From the NCBI RefSeq assembly GCF_023701945.1, contig NZ_JABAEF010000002.1, positions 186,001-250,000 of the forward strand: DNA of 64,000 nt, given 5' to 3'. Numbering within the stretch: the stretch's first letter is position 1; the number at the start of each line of letters is the position of its first letter. Positions 49,447 through 58,893 of the stretch are shown here, piece after piece. Under the pieces are notes generated by a model. The model worked only from the letters and a program-made list of their open reading frames with translations, ran no database searches and had not been told where the DNA came from. Both the position numbers and the translations under genes were made by a program. The DNA is from Rhizobium sp. CG5 (GTDB lineage Bacteria > Pseudomonadota > Alphaproteobacteria > Rhizobiales > Rhizobiaceae).

Positions 49447-51150
49447 ATGCCCGACACAGCCCATAAGCAAGACAGCCAGCGCGTCATTCATGCCGATCTG
49501 CCGGTCAACACCACGCTGCACATCTGGCTGAAGGCCATGTTGCCCGGCATTCAAGGGTCGCTTTCCTTCTTCAGCGCCAATGGCAAGTTCGGCGAGGTTC
49601 TGGCCACCAATACCGAGGAATACGACTTCCGCATCTACCATGTGTTCGGTGGCGGTCATATCGAGCTGCAGTATGACAGCGACGTCACCGCGGTTTCGGT
49701 TGCCTACTGGTTCACCCCCGCCGACGTGCTGGAAACCGGCATCACCGTGCTGCACACCAATCCCGGCAATGCGCCGCCGCGCCTGACCGACGGCTATCAT
49801 TTTCGCCCGCCGTTTGGCTGGATGAACGATCCGAACGGCTTTGGCCGGTTCGGCGGGCGGCCGCATCTGTTCTACCAGCATTACTCCCACGGCCTGACCT
49901 GGAACACCATGCACTGGGGCCATGCCGTTTCGTCGGATTACCTGCGCTGGCGCCACCTGCCGATCTTCCTCTTCCCCTCCGAGGATCTGAGCGCCCGGCC
50001 CGACAAGCGCGGCGGTGCCTTTTCCGGCTCGGCCATTGCCCTGCCCAACGGCCCCGGCATCCGGGTCTTCTTCACCGAGCAACAGAAGGATCGCCAGCCG
50101 GAGGAGCAGATCCAGATGAGTGCGACCTCGGCCGATCTCTTCAGCGCCGGCCAGGCGGAGATCATTCTGCCGCAGCGGCCGGACGGCGAGGGCCTGACGC
50201 TCGATTTCCGCGATCCGTACGTGATGAAGGGACCCGATGGCCTGTGGAAAATGCTGCTCGGCAGCCAGAGCGATGAAGGGGGGGTGATCCTGCTCTACGA
50301 GAGCGAGGACCGAACAGCCGCCGGTGGCTGGACCTATGTCGGCAAGCTGCTGGTCGATACGCGCCACAAGACGACGGCGCTCGAATGCCCCTGCCTGCTG
50401 CCGCTCGACGGCCCGCTTACCAGCCCGTCGACCCGCTGGGTGCTGATCTATGGCCTGATGAACAGCGAGGACATCAGGACCGGCCGCAAGAACCTCACCA
50501 TGGCGGAAGTCGGCTGGTTCGACGGCAAGACCTTTGCCAAGGAATTCGAGCAGGAGCTGGATTTCGGCACCGACAACTACGCCTTCCAGGCCTTCATGGA
50601 TGGAGATGTGCCGATCGGCATCGGCTGGTTGGCCAATTGGGCGGATGCCGGCCATACCATCGACTTCCCGACGGCCATGACCCTGCCGCGCACCTTGCGC
50701 TTTGCCGATGGCGCGCTGCTGACACCGCCGATCGGGGCTGCCGAAAGCCTGCGCAGCCATAGTCTCGACCGCACGCGTCTGGCCAGCGGCCAGACGGTGA
50801 CGCTGCTGAATGGCGCCGTCGAGATTCTCTTCGAGCTTCAGGAAGCCGGAGCCGGCTTTGAACTGCTGCTCGATCATCCCGACGTCCAACTCGCCGTCGT
50901 GCTGGACGAAGCGGGTCTGTCCATTCGCCATGAGAAGGAAGGGGAGGTGTCGCCCCGCTATATTGCCGAGGGCGCCCGGCCGCGACGCATTCGTATCTTC
51001 CTCGACTACGGATCGATCGAGGTCTTTGCCGATCACGGCCGCTGGGTCGGTACCAAGCGCATTGCCGGCTTCGAACCGGTTCGCTCCGCCCGGCTGATCG
51101 CCGCCCCCGGCGTGGTGACACATGCAACGGTGTGGGCCTTGCGGCCTTAG
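49447..51150 (+). CDS. Glycoside hydrolase family 32 (fructosidase/invertase type)
   Basis: 567 residues. The GH32 five-blade propeller begins near residue 115; nucleophile Asp128 is in GWMNDPNGFG, the RDP motif (FRDPYVM) is near 257 and the acid/base Glu in LECPCLL near 313. The C-terminal beta sandwich covers about 440-565 (FLDYGSIEVFADHG). An extra N-terminal beta-rich domain of about 110 residues (HIWLKAMLPGIQGSLSFFS) precedes the catalytic part and looks like a binding module. No signal peptide is visible, so it probably acts on imported sucrose or fructans in the cytoplasm. The start follows cspA by 166 bases. Confidence 0.92.
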   Translation: MPDTAHKQDSQRVIHADLPVNTTLHIWLKAMLPGIQGSLSFFSANGKFGEVLATNTEEYDFRIYHVFGGGHIELQYDSDVTAVSVAYWFTPADVLETGITVLHTNPGNAPPRLTDGYHFRPPFGWMNDPNGFGRFGGRPHLFYQHYSHGLTWNTMHWGHAVSSDYLRWRHLPIFLFPSEDLSARPDKRGGAFSGSAIALPNGPGIRVFFTEQQKDRQPEEQIQMSATSADLFSAGQAEIILPQRPDGEGLTLDFRDPYVMKGPDGLWKMLLGSQSDEGGVILLYESEDRTAAGGWTYVGKLLVDTRHKTTALECPCLLPLDGPLTSPSTRWVLIYGLMNSEDIRTGRKNLTMAEVGWFDGKTFAKEFEQELDFGTDNYAFQAFMDGDVPIGIGWLANWADAGHTIDFPTAMTLPRTLRFADGALLTPPIGAAESLRSHSLDRTRLASGQTVTLLNGAVEILFELQEAGAGFELLLDHPDVQLAVVLDEAGLSIRHEKEGEVSPRYIAEGARPRRIRIFLDYGSIEVFADHGRWVGTKRIAGFEPVRSARLIAAPGVVTHATVWALRP

Positions 51151-51163
51151 GGATCGGCGGGGT

Positions 51164-52573
51164 TCAGTCGTTCGACGCCGGTTGTCGCACCCGCACCACC
51201 GTGACCGTGCAGGGCGCGTGCCCGGCCACTTCGCCGGACACGCTGCCGAGCAGCGTGCGCATGGCGGAATTGGCGCGCGCGCCCATGACGATGTGATCGA
51301 CCAGGTTGTCGCGCGCATGGGTGAGGATGGCCTGGGCCGGAGACACCGCTTCGATCACATGGTAGGTCGCGCAGCCCTCTGCCAGTTTCAACGGCTCCGC
51401 CCAGTGCTTCAACTGCACCAGACCGGACACATGCTTGTTGTTGCCGCTGGCGTCGAGATCGCTATCCAGTTTGAGCAGGGCGGTTTTCAGCACGTTGACA
51501 CAGGCGACACGGGCATCGGGGGTCTTCTCGATGATCCGGCTGACGGTCAATCGCAGCGCTTCGGCAAGCTCGGACGAGCCGTCGCCGAGATCGATGGCGA
51601 CCATGACGATCGGTGCCCTCGACAAGAGCATCGTGCCGGCCTGGGGCCGGATCATCTCGATCGGCTCAGGGTCGAACCGACGCTTCATCACGGGCACCCA
51701 GCCGTCGCGCTTCAGCTTTTCCGCGCGCGGCGACAGCGCCACCTTGGAGAGATCCTGCAGGTCCATGGCCAGTTGCGCGGCGGTCGGATAGCGCCGCGCC
51801 GGGTTGACCTCCAGGCAGCGCAGGATCACCTCCTGGAATGCCTTGGACAGCTCGGGTCGGCGCGCCCGTGGCGGCACGGGATCGCGCCACAGGCGGCGCT
51901 TCAGTCCTTTCATGCGTTGCGGATCGCCGAAGGGTCGAGTGCCGGTGGCAAAGAAATACATCAGCACACCGAGCGCAAAAATATCGCTGCGAAAATCGCT
52001 GCGGACGCCGAGGATCTGCTCGGGCGCCATATAGGGGGCCGTGCCGTAGGGCAGGCGGAATTCCTCGCTCATGAGATCCGGCAGGTGCAGGTGCCGCGCC
52101 AGTCCATAATCGACCAGCACGGCCTCGTCGCTGTCGCGAAACAGGATGTTGGAAGGCTTGATATCGAGATGCACAACATCCTGGCGGTGCAGATCGGCAA
52201 GGGCCGTGGCAATCCGGGCGCCCAGCCTTGCCACTTCATCGGCGTCGAGCGGCAGTTTCTCGAGCAAGGGATAGAGCGATCGTCCGGAAAGACGCTCGAA
52301 AACGATATAGGGCTGGCGGGCGAAATCGCCATTGGCGACGAAACGCGGCACATGCCGCCCCGAAAGTTTTGGGAGAATCATCTGCTCCATCTCGAAGCCG
52401 ACGATCATCGCCGGATCGGTGCCGTCGCCCATGTCCGGAACCTTCATCAGCATCGGAAAGTCGATATCCGGCCGTGTCACGGCATAGAGCCGCGACATGC
52501 CGCCGCGATGGGCCAGCTCGCCGATCGTGAAGCCATCGATCACGCTGCCGGGATGCAGAGTGGTTCTCGCCAT
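51164..52573 (-). CDS. Ser/Thr protein kinase fused to universal stress domain
   Basis: 469 residues. A eukaryotic-type kinase domain fills about 8-280: a loose glycine loop HRGGMSRLY (22-30), Lys44 in MLMKVP, catalytic Asp137 in HLDIKPSN, and VDYGLA with Asp155 in place of DFG, then GTAPYMAPEQ (178-187). A linker with DPEPIEM joins it to a UspA domain at about 321-465 (IVMVAIDLGD, HIVMGARANSAMRTLLGSVSG). The ATP loop of UspA is slightly altered (second Gly replaced by Ala). So a stress-sensing kinase is likely. The Shine-Dalgarno is GGGGGAAG. The phosphoesterase gene lies 38 bases upstream in the same direction. Confidence 0.93.
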   Translation of the reverse strand: MARTTLHPGSVIDGFTIGELAHRGGMSRLYAVTRPDIDFPMLMKVPDMGDGTDPAMIVGFEMEQMILPKLSGRHVPRFVANGDFARQPYIVFERLSGRSLYPLLEKLPLDADEVARLGARIATALADLHRQDVVHLDIKPSNILFRDSDEAVLVDYGLARHLHLPDLMSEEFRLPYGTAPYMAPEQILGVRSDFRSDIFALGVLMYFFATGTRPFGDPQRMKGLKRRLWRDPVPPRARRPELSKAFQEVILRCLEVNPARRYPTAAQLAMDLQDLSKVALSPRAEKLKRDGWVPVMKRRFDPEPIEMIRPQAGTMLLSRAPIVMVAIDLGDGSSELAEALRLTVSRIIEKTPDARVACVNVLKTALLKLDSDLDASGNNKHVSGLVQLKHWAEPLKLAEGCATYHVIEAVSPAQAILTHARDNLVDHIVMGARANSAMRTLLGSVSGEVAGHAPCTVTVVRVRQPASND

Positions 52574-52611
52574 GTCCTACTTCCCCCCAAGTCCTGCTTG
52601 CCCCTCAAATC

Positions 52612-53352
52612 CTACTTCCCCTTGAACAGCCGGGCCGCCAGCTTTTCCGGCAGGTCGGCCGCCCGGATGCTCGCCGCCGCCGCCTCGATGTCATAGGCCG
52701 CCCGAAGAAAGCAGAGCTCGCCTGTGTCGGTATCGAGCATCGCAAAGGCCGCGGCGGGATTGCCGTCTCGCGGCTGGCCTACCGAACCCATCACCGCCAG
52801 CCAGCGCCGCTGCGGCAAAAGCGGTATGCCCGTCGCCGAATGGGGAGCAAAAGCCGTCACTTTGCCGGCGGGAGCGAGTGCATAAAGGGCCGGCACATGG
52901 ACATGGCCGCAAAAGCTCACCGAGGCCTGGCAGGCCCGGAAATGCGCCGCGGCGTCCTCGGCGTCGGTGACATAGCGAAATTTCTGCGGTGCGGAGGCGT
53001 CGGCATGCACATAGAGCCGGTCCTCGTCCCGGACTTCAAGCGGCAGCCCCTTGAGAAAGGCCTTCTCGCTCGGCGAAAGCACGCCCGCAGTCCAATCGAT
53101 GGCCGCGCGGGCCGTTTCGTTGAGGGAAATAAGCGGATCGTCCACCGCCTGGTCATGGTTGCCGCGAATGACGACGGCCCCCTGTTCGGCCAGCGCCATG
53201 CAGGTCTGCACGCACCAGCCGGGATCGCCGCCATAGCCGACGATATCGCCGAGAATGACGTAACGCGATGCGCCGCGCTGGCTGGCCTGTGCAAGGACAG
53301 CCTCGAACGCCTGACGGTTTGCGTGGATATCGGATAGGACAGCGATCCGCAT
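52612..53352 (-). CDS. Metallophosphoesterase (YfcE/MJ0936-like)
   Basis: 246-residue calcineurin-like phosphoesterase. Metal-site residues appear in AVLSDIHANRQAF (Asp, His), VILGDIVGYGGDP (Asp), VIRGNHDQAV (Asn, His) and FCGHVHVPALY (His, His). GGAGGGG precedes the ATG. It directly precedes the kinase-Usp gene and may be its counter-acting phosphatase or a nucleotide phosphodiesterase; neither can be proven from sequence. Confidence 0.92.
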   Translation of the reverse strand: MRIAVLSDIHANRQAFEAVLAQASQRGASRYVILGDIVGYGGDPGWCVQTCMALAEQGAVVIRGNHDQAVDDPLISLNETARAAIDWTAGVLSPSEKAFLKGLPLEVRDEDRLYVHADASAPQKFRYVTDAEDAAAHFRACQASVSFCGHVHVPALYALAPAGKVTAFAPHSATGIPLLPQRRWLAVMGSVGQPRDGNPAAAFAMLDTDTGELCFLRAAYDIEAAAASIRAADLPEKLAARLFKGK

Positions 53353-53635
53353 GGCCCCTCCCTGGCGTCGAATGCTTGAAACGGCAGTCTAGGCGCTAAT
53401 CCGACAGCGCGCTATTGGCCGGAAGGCGAAGATGCCGCAGGGCTCCGTAACAAAAGACGCGGGGCCGTCGCTGCCGCGAAATGCTATTGTCCGCAAAGGA
53501 CGATGCGCCGTCACGCTGCCGTTACGTCGCTGCTTTAAGCGTGCCTGTTTGAAGCCCTACCGGCCAGAACCGCGATCGGTGCATTGCAGCCTTCGCCGGA
53601 GCGCGATTGTCACGAGTAATGACGGAGTGCGAATC

Positions 53636-55123
53636 ATGAACAAACTGGATGTGCCGACAAGTGCCGAAAAGGCCTCCGATCTGCTGGACGAGATCGTGCA
53701 GTTGCGGGCGACCGTTGTCGCGAAGGCGCAGGTCCTGCTGGACGAGTTCGACGGTGACAAGCGACCTGTCGATCCGGCCGTCGAAAACCTCGCCCATTAC
53801 CTCGCCTTGCGCCATCAGGATCTGCGGATCCTGCAGCGTCGCCTGATGGTTCTCGGCCTGTCGTCGCTCGGCCGCCTGGAGGGTCGCGTCCTGCCGACGC
53901 TCGATGCGGTGATTGCAGCGCTGGCGGCTCTGGCAGGCCGCGAAAGCCCCATGCCCATGCCGACCGAAGGTGCATTCTTCAAGGGCGAGGCCCGCCTGCA
54001 GGAGGCTTCTGAGGCGCTGTTTGCTGCACCCCGCGCCCATCGTCGCACCCGCATCATGGTGACCCTGCCGAGCGAGGCTGCGGATAAACCGGATTTCATT
54101 CTGGATCTCGCCGCCAAGGGCATGGACATTGCCCGTATCAACTGCGCCCATGATGGGCCGGACGCTTGGCGCGCCATGTCTGCACATGTGCGTTCAGCGG
54201 CCCATGTGCTTGGCCGCGATTTGAAAGTCCTGATGGATATTGCCGGCCCGAAGATCCGCACCGGCGTCGTGGAACTTCCCGATAAAAAGGCGCGCCTGGC
54301 GGTCGGTGACCGAGTCCGGCTTGTCGCCTCCGGCCTGCCGCGAACCTGCAGCGAGGTGCGGTTTTCGGCCGGCGTGTCCCTGCCGGAAATGGTGACGCGC
54401 CTCTCGGTCGGCGATCGGCTGCGCTATGACGACGGCAAGCTCGAAGGCGTTGTCGACAGCATCGCTGACGGCGAGGCGGTGATCCTGATCACCAAGGCCA
54501 AATCGGGCGGCGCCAAGCTGAAGCCGGAAAAGGGCATCAACCTGCCCGACACCGCGCTTGGCCTGTCGCCCCTGACCGCCAAGGACGAGACGGACCTGCC
54601 GACCGTCATCGAATGCGCCGACATGGTCGGCTATTCCTTCGTCAGCCACCCCGACGATATCGATCTGCTCGACGCAGCGCTGGCGCGCCATGGAGCGTCG
54701 AGCCGGCCGCTGGGCCTGGTTGCCAAGATCGAACAGCCGGAAGCCGTAAGCAATCTGCCGGCCCTGATTGCCCGCGCCCGCAAACGTGGCCCGTTTGCCG
54801 TGATGATCGCTCGCGGCGATCTGGCCGCCGAGATCGGTTTCGAGCGACTTGCCGAAATGCAGGAGGAAATCCTGTGGATCTGCGAGGCCGCTTCCGTTCC
54901 GGCCATCTGGGCCACACAGGTGCTGGAGGATCTGGTGCGCGACGGTATTCCATCGCGCGGCGAAATGACCGATGCAGCCATGGCCAGCCGGGCGGAGTGC
55001 GTGATGCTCAACAAGGGGCCTTCCGTCGGTCAGGCCGTCGAACTGCTGGACCGCCTGCTGGGCCGTATGGACGAGCATGTCGTCAAGAAAACACCGACCC
55101 TGCGGGCCCTGAAGTCCTGGTAA
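53636..55123 (+). CDS. Pyruvate kinase-like protein, atypical
   Basis: 495 residues from the ATG at 53636 (GGAG upstream). Residues 1-130 are a helical region found in no standard pyruvate kinase. The TIM-barrel and B domain follow: RTRIMVTLPS near 137, IARINCAHDG replacing the usual NFSHG, DIAGPKIRTG, the catalytic Lys in AKIEQPEA near 364, MIARGDLAAEIGF and IWATQVLEDLV. The protein ends shortly after AECVMLNKGPS, so the allosteric C-terminal domain is missing. The main catalytic residues remain, so kinase or phosphotransfer activity on enolpyruvate is possible; a regulatory role is equally open. It is divergent from the phosphoesterase-kinase pair. Confidence 0.85.
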   Translation: MNKLDVPTSAEKASDLLDEIVQLRATVVAKAQVLLDEFDGDKRPVDPAVENLAHYLALRHQDLRILQRRLMVLGLSSLGRLEGRVLPTLDAVIAALAALAGRESPMPMPTEGAFFKGEARLQEASEALFAAPRAHRRTRIMVTLPSEAADKPDFILDLAAKGMDIARINCAHDGPDAWRAMSAHVRSAAHVLGRDLKVLMDIAGPKIRTGVVELPDKKARLAVGDRVRLVASGLPRTCSEVRFSAGVSLPEMVTRLSVGDRLRYDDGKLEGVVDSIADGEAVILITKAKSGGAKLKPEKGINLPDTALGLSPLTAKDETDLPTVIECADMVGYSFVSHPDDIDLLDAALARHGASSRPLGLVAKIEQPEAVSNLPALIARARKRGPFAVMIARGDLAAEIGFERLAEMQEEILWICEAASVPAIWATQVLEDLVRDGIPSRGEMTDAAMASRAECVMLNKGPSVGQAVELLDRLLGRMDEHVVKKTPTLRALKSW

Positions 55124-55168
55124 CCCACTGATCCGCGGGCGTTTGGCGCCCGCGGCTGACGGCAAACC

Positions 55169-58100
55169 CTATTCGGCAGCAGTCCTTTTCAACGCCGAAA
55201 CCTGGGTGATATAGGCCCGCAGCGCGGCCGGGCGCACCGGCTTGTGCTGGATGCCGATCGTCTGTCGCTCGGCCTCGCTGCGCACCTCCTGGGTGCGGTC
55301 CGCGGTGATCAGCAGGGCCGGGATTGTCGTGCCGTACAGGGAACGCAGCATCAGGATCGCGCCAATACCGCTGCCGTCGCCAAGATGGTAGTCGGCAATG
55401 ATGACGTCGGGTGGTGTCGCATGGTCGGCGACGATGCCGTCGAGCTCGGCCACCGACCCGGCGCAATCGACCCGGCAGCCCCAGCCGGTGAGCAACAGTT
55501 GCATGCCCTCCAGGATCTTCGGCTCGTTGTCGATGCACAACACCCTGACGCCCTCCAGCGACCGCGACGTCTTGTCGGGCGAGGCCATCGTCGCGACGGA
55601 CGCGGCCTGTGGCTGGGACATGTCGAGCGGCATGAACACCCGGAAGCTCGTGCCCTTGCCGGGGGTAGAGGAGAGCTGCACCGGATGGTTCAGAACCCGG
55701 GCGATGCGGTCGACGATCGACAGCCCAAGCCCGAGGCCCGACGCGGTCCTCACCCCTTCCTCCAACCGGGCGAATTCCTTGAACACCGTGCGAAACTTGG
55801 AGGACGGTATGCCGATGCCCGAATCCATCACCTGGATGATAACCTCCTTGCCGTGGCGGCGGGCGCCGACCAGGACCCGGCCGGACGGCGTGTATTTGAT
55901 GGCATTCGACACCAGATTCTGCACCAGACGGCGCAGCAGATTGGGATCGGTCCGCACCTTCAGCGATGTCGGGACGACGACGAGTTTCAGGTTCTTCTCG
56001 CGCGCCATCGGTGCGAAATCGGTTTCGATGCGTTCCAGCAGGCTTTGCAGGGGAACGGAGGCCAGCCGCGGTTTCATGGCGCCGGTGTCCAGGCGCGACA
56101 GATCGAGCACCGCCCCGAGGATGATCTCGACCGATTCCAGCGCCGAATCGATATTGCGCACCAGGGCGCTGTCGCTGGAATCGCCCAGCCGTTCGACCAG
56201 CGACGACGAGTAGAGCCGCGCCGCATTGAGCGGCTGCAGGATGTCGTGGCCGGCGGCGGCAAAGAAGCGCGTCTTGCCGATATTCGCCTCATCGGCCGCC
56301 GCCCGCGCTTCGGCCAGCGCATGGTTCACCCGGGTGAGCTCTCCGGTGCGTTCGCCAACCCTTTGCTCCAGGGTCTCATTGGCCTGCTTCAGCGCCTTGT
56401 CGGCGGCCACCTGCGCACTGATGTCGGTAAAGGTTGCGACGATTCCCTTGTCCGGCATGGCATTGCAGCGAACCTCGATGATGCGGGCGCCGCCCGAAAG
56501 CACCAGCTGGAACGGATCGTCGAGGTGGTGGAAGTTGCCGATCACCGTCGACTGCTCCTCGGCGGCGATATCGCCGCGCTGCGACAGGATCGAGATGATG
56601 TCGGTCAGCGGAAAGCCGACCTGGCCGACATGCTCCGGCAGGTCGAGAAGGCTGCGGAAACGCCGGTTCCAGATCGTCAGGCGACTGCCGGCATCGAAGA
56701 CGGCAATGCCCTGGTCCATCTGCGACAGGGCGGTCTGCAGCATATCCTGATTGTATTGCAGCGCCTCGCTGGCCTGGTCGAGAAGCCAGGCGGTGTCGGC
56801 CGAGGTATCCTCCGCCTTCTGCAGGATCAGCGACAGTACCAGGCGGGCGGAGGCCGAGCCGATGGCGCTGCCGAGCAGCTGTTCGGAAAAATGGATGAAG
56901 GCCATGTCGGCCGGGCTGTCGTCGGCCAGCGTGCGGCCGGCCGCCTGCTCGTAGCTCTTGAAGGAGCGGTGCATGCGCTCGTCGCCCAGATAGCGGGCGA
57001 TCGCGGTCTTGAGGTCTCCGACGCTGACGCGGGTCTTCCAGCCGCGCGTCGCGAAATTGGCCCGCAGATGGCGTTTGACGAAAATGCCCGACTGGATCCG
57101 CTCGACCGGCCGCGGATTGCGGCTGAGCGTACCGATCACAAAGGCCGCGCAATTGACCAGCAGGCTCAAAACCGTGGCATTGACCAACTGGTCTGCATCC
57201 GGTCCGCTGAACAGCGTAATGCCGGGAAACAGGAAGCTGAGCACGGTGGAGGCGAGGTCTGAGTGATCCTGGACGCCGAAGCTCGGCAGGAAAAGCAGAT
57301 AGATCCACACCACGAACCCGCTGCTGAGGCCGGCTATGGCGCCTCGCGCATTGGCCCGCCGCCAGATCAGCCCGCCAAACAGCGACGGGGCGATCTGGGC
57401 GATTGCCGCAAAGGCCAGCAGGCCGATCGACGACAGGCCGCTCGTGTTGTCGGCCGAGCGGTAATAGGCATAGCCGAGCAGCATGACGCCGAAGATCGCC
57501 GTGCGGCGGATGTTGAGGAGGGTTCGGGCAAAGTCGTCGTGATGGCTGGTCCGCGATAGCAGCTTTTGCCTGAGGAAGATCGGCATGACGATATCGTTGG
57601 ACACCATGATCGCCAGCGCCACGGACTCGACGATGACCATGGCGGTGGCGGCCGAAAAGCCGCCGAGGAAGGTGATCAGCGAGATCACGGGCAATTCGTT
57701 GTGCAGCGGCAGTGATAGCACATAGAGATCGGCATTGCCGGTGCCGCCAAACGCCATCAGCCCGCCGATGGCCGCCGGCAGCACGAAGATGTTGATGGCG
57801 ATCAGGTAAAGCGGCAGCAGGTAGCCGGCCAGCCGCAACTCCTTCGACGTTCGGTTCTCGACGACGGTGACGTGAAACTGGCGCGGCAGCATGATGATCG
57901 CAAAGGCCGACAGGGCAATCAGCAGCAGCCAACGGCTGATCGGCGTTTCATGGGTCAGTGCCGACATCACCAGCGGGGTTTCGACCGCCTTTGCCCAGAG
58001 ATCGCTCGGGCCGTCGAACAGGAAGAAGACGACCGATATGCCCAGGGTGAAGAAGGCCACCAGCTTGACCACCGATTCCATGGCGATCGCCAGGATCAGC

Positions 58101-58678
58101 CCGTCCTGATGTTCCGTGGCGTCGGTATGCCGGGTGCCGAACATCACCGCGAAACAGGCCAGTGACAGCGCCACGATCAGCGGCAGGTCGATGAAATAGA
58201 GATTGCCGGTGCCGATGCCGTAATCGGACGGATCGACCATGGCCGAGACGGAGGAGGACACTGCCTTGAGCTGCAGGGCGATATAGGGGATCGTGCCCAC
58301 CAGCGCGATCAGCGTCACCAGCATGCCGACGATCGGGTTCTTGCCATAGCGGGCGGCAATGAAATCCGCCCCGGAGGTCAGCTTTTCCGCCTTCGCCAGC
58401 TCGATAATGCGGCGCAGGATCGGCATGCCGAGCGTGAACATCAGGATCGGGCCGATATAGATCGCGGTGAACTCCAGGCCGCGATCGGCGGCAAGCCCCA
58501 CGCCGCCAAAATAGGTCCAGGACGTGCAGTAGATCGCCAGTGACAAGGCATAGACAATCGGCCGGCCGTTCTTGGGAACACCGTGCAGCCGGCTCCGGCG
58601 GTCGCCGTAACTGGCCACTGCGAACAGCAGCAGCAGATAGGCGAAGGCCGACAGAAAGATGACCCATCCTGGAAGCAC
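55169..58678 (-). CDS. SLC5-transporter/hybrid histidine kinase (CrbS/NahK-like)
   Basis: 1169 residues. The N-terminal 500 or so are a sodium:solute symporter (SLC5) with SGADFIAARYGKNPIVG; a STAC-like linker follows (about 555-600, RVSVGDLKTAIARYLGDER). Then come a PAS domain (about 660-770), a HisKA domain with His808 in AAAGHDILQPLNAARL, a HATPase at about 905-1020 (QNLVSNAIKYTPSG, GLGLGLSIVDRI) and a C-terminal receiver with Asp near 1092 (VIIADYHLGDGSG). Translation begins at GTG 58678 after AAGGAGG. Relatives such as CrbS control acetate or carbon use. No separate regulator is adjacent, so the fused receiver may pass the signal on. Confidence 0.94.
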   Translation of the reverse strand: MLPGWVIFLSAFAYLLLLFAVASYGDRRSRLHGVPKNGRPIVYALSLAIYCTSWTYFGGVGLAADRGLEFTAIYIGPILMFTLGMPILRRIIELAKAEKLTSGADFIAARYGKNPIVGMLVTLIALVGTIPYIALQLKAVSSSVSAMVDPSDYGIGTGNLYFIDLPLIVALSLACFAVMFGTRHTDATEHQDGLILAIAMESVVKLVAFFTLGISVVFFLFDGPSDLWAKAVETPLVMSALTHETPISRWLLLIALSAFAIIMLPRQFHVTVVENRTSKELRLAGYLLPLYLIAINIFVLPAAIGGLMAFGGTGNADLYVLSLPLHNELPVISLITFLGGFSAATAMVIVESVALAIMVSNDIVMPIFLRQKLLSRTSHHDDFARTLLNIRRTAIFGVMLLGYAYYRSADNTSGLSSIGLLAFAAIAQIAPSLFGGLIWRRANARGAIAGLSSGFVVWIYLLFLPSFGVQDHSDLASTVLSFLFPGITLFSGPDADQLVNATVLSLLVNCAAFVIGTLSRNPRPVERIQSGIFVKRHLRANFATRGWKTRVSVGDLKTAIARYLGDERMHRSFKSYEQAAGRTLADDSPADMAFIHFSEQLLGSAIGSASARLVLSLILQKAEDTSADTAWLLDQASEALQYNQDMLQTALSQMDQGIAVFDAGSRLTIWNRRFRSLLDLPEHVGQVGFPLTDIISILSQRGDIAAEEQSTVIGNFHHLDDPFQLVLSGGARIIEVRCNAMPDKGIVATFTDISAQVAADKALKQANETLEQRVGERTGELTRVNHALAEARAAADEANIGKTRFFAAAGHDILQPLNAARLYSSSLVERLGDSSDSALVRNIDSALESVEIILGAVLDLSRLDTGAMKPRLASVPLQSLLERIETDFAPMAREKNLKLVVVPTSLKVRTDPNLLRRLVQNLVSNAIKYTPSGRVLVGARRHGKEVIIQVMDSGIGIPSSKFRTVFKEFARLEEGVRTASGLGLGLSIVDRIARVLNHPVQLSSTPGKGTSFRVFMPLDMSQPQAASVATMASPDKTSRSLEGVRVLCIDNEPKILEGMQLLLTGWGCRVDCAGSVAELDGIVADHATPPDVIIADYHLGDGSGIGAILMLRSLYGTTIPALLITADRTQEVRSEAERQTIGIQHKPVRPAALRAYITQVSALKRTAAE

Positions 58679-58893
58679 GCACCCTCCTTGCCACGGCGTT
58701 CCAAAACTCCGTGCGCGACATTAGGTCAAATCGCGGCTGTTTGAAATCGTCCGACCGATTGGCAATAAGTCGAACATATTGGCGCGACGTATGTTTTTCC
58801 GCGTCGCCATGTTCCAAGTTTCGGCGACCATGCTAAATTACCATCTGCAGGATTGCTGCGGCAATCGGGATATCGGATCAAGAGGAAACAGCT

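Noticed and set aside
49414..51318. 634-codon minus-strand open frame opposite the GH32 gene
   Set aside because: Antisense to a gene with intact catalytic motifs; shadow composition.
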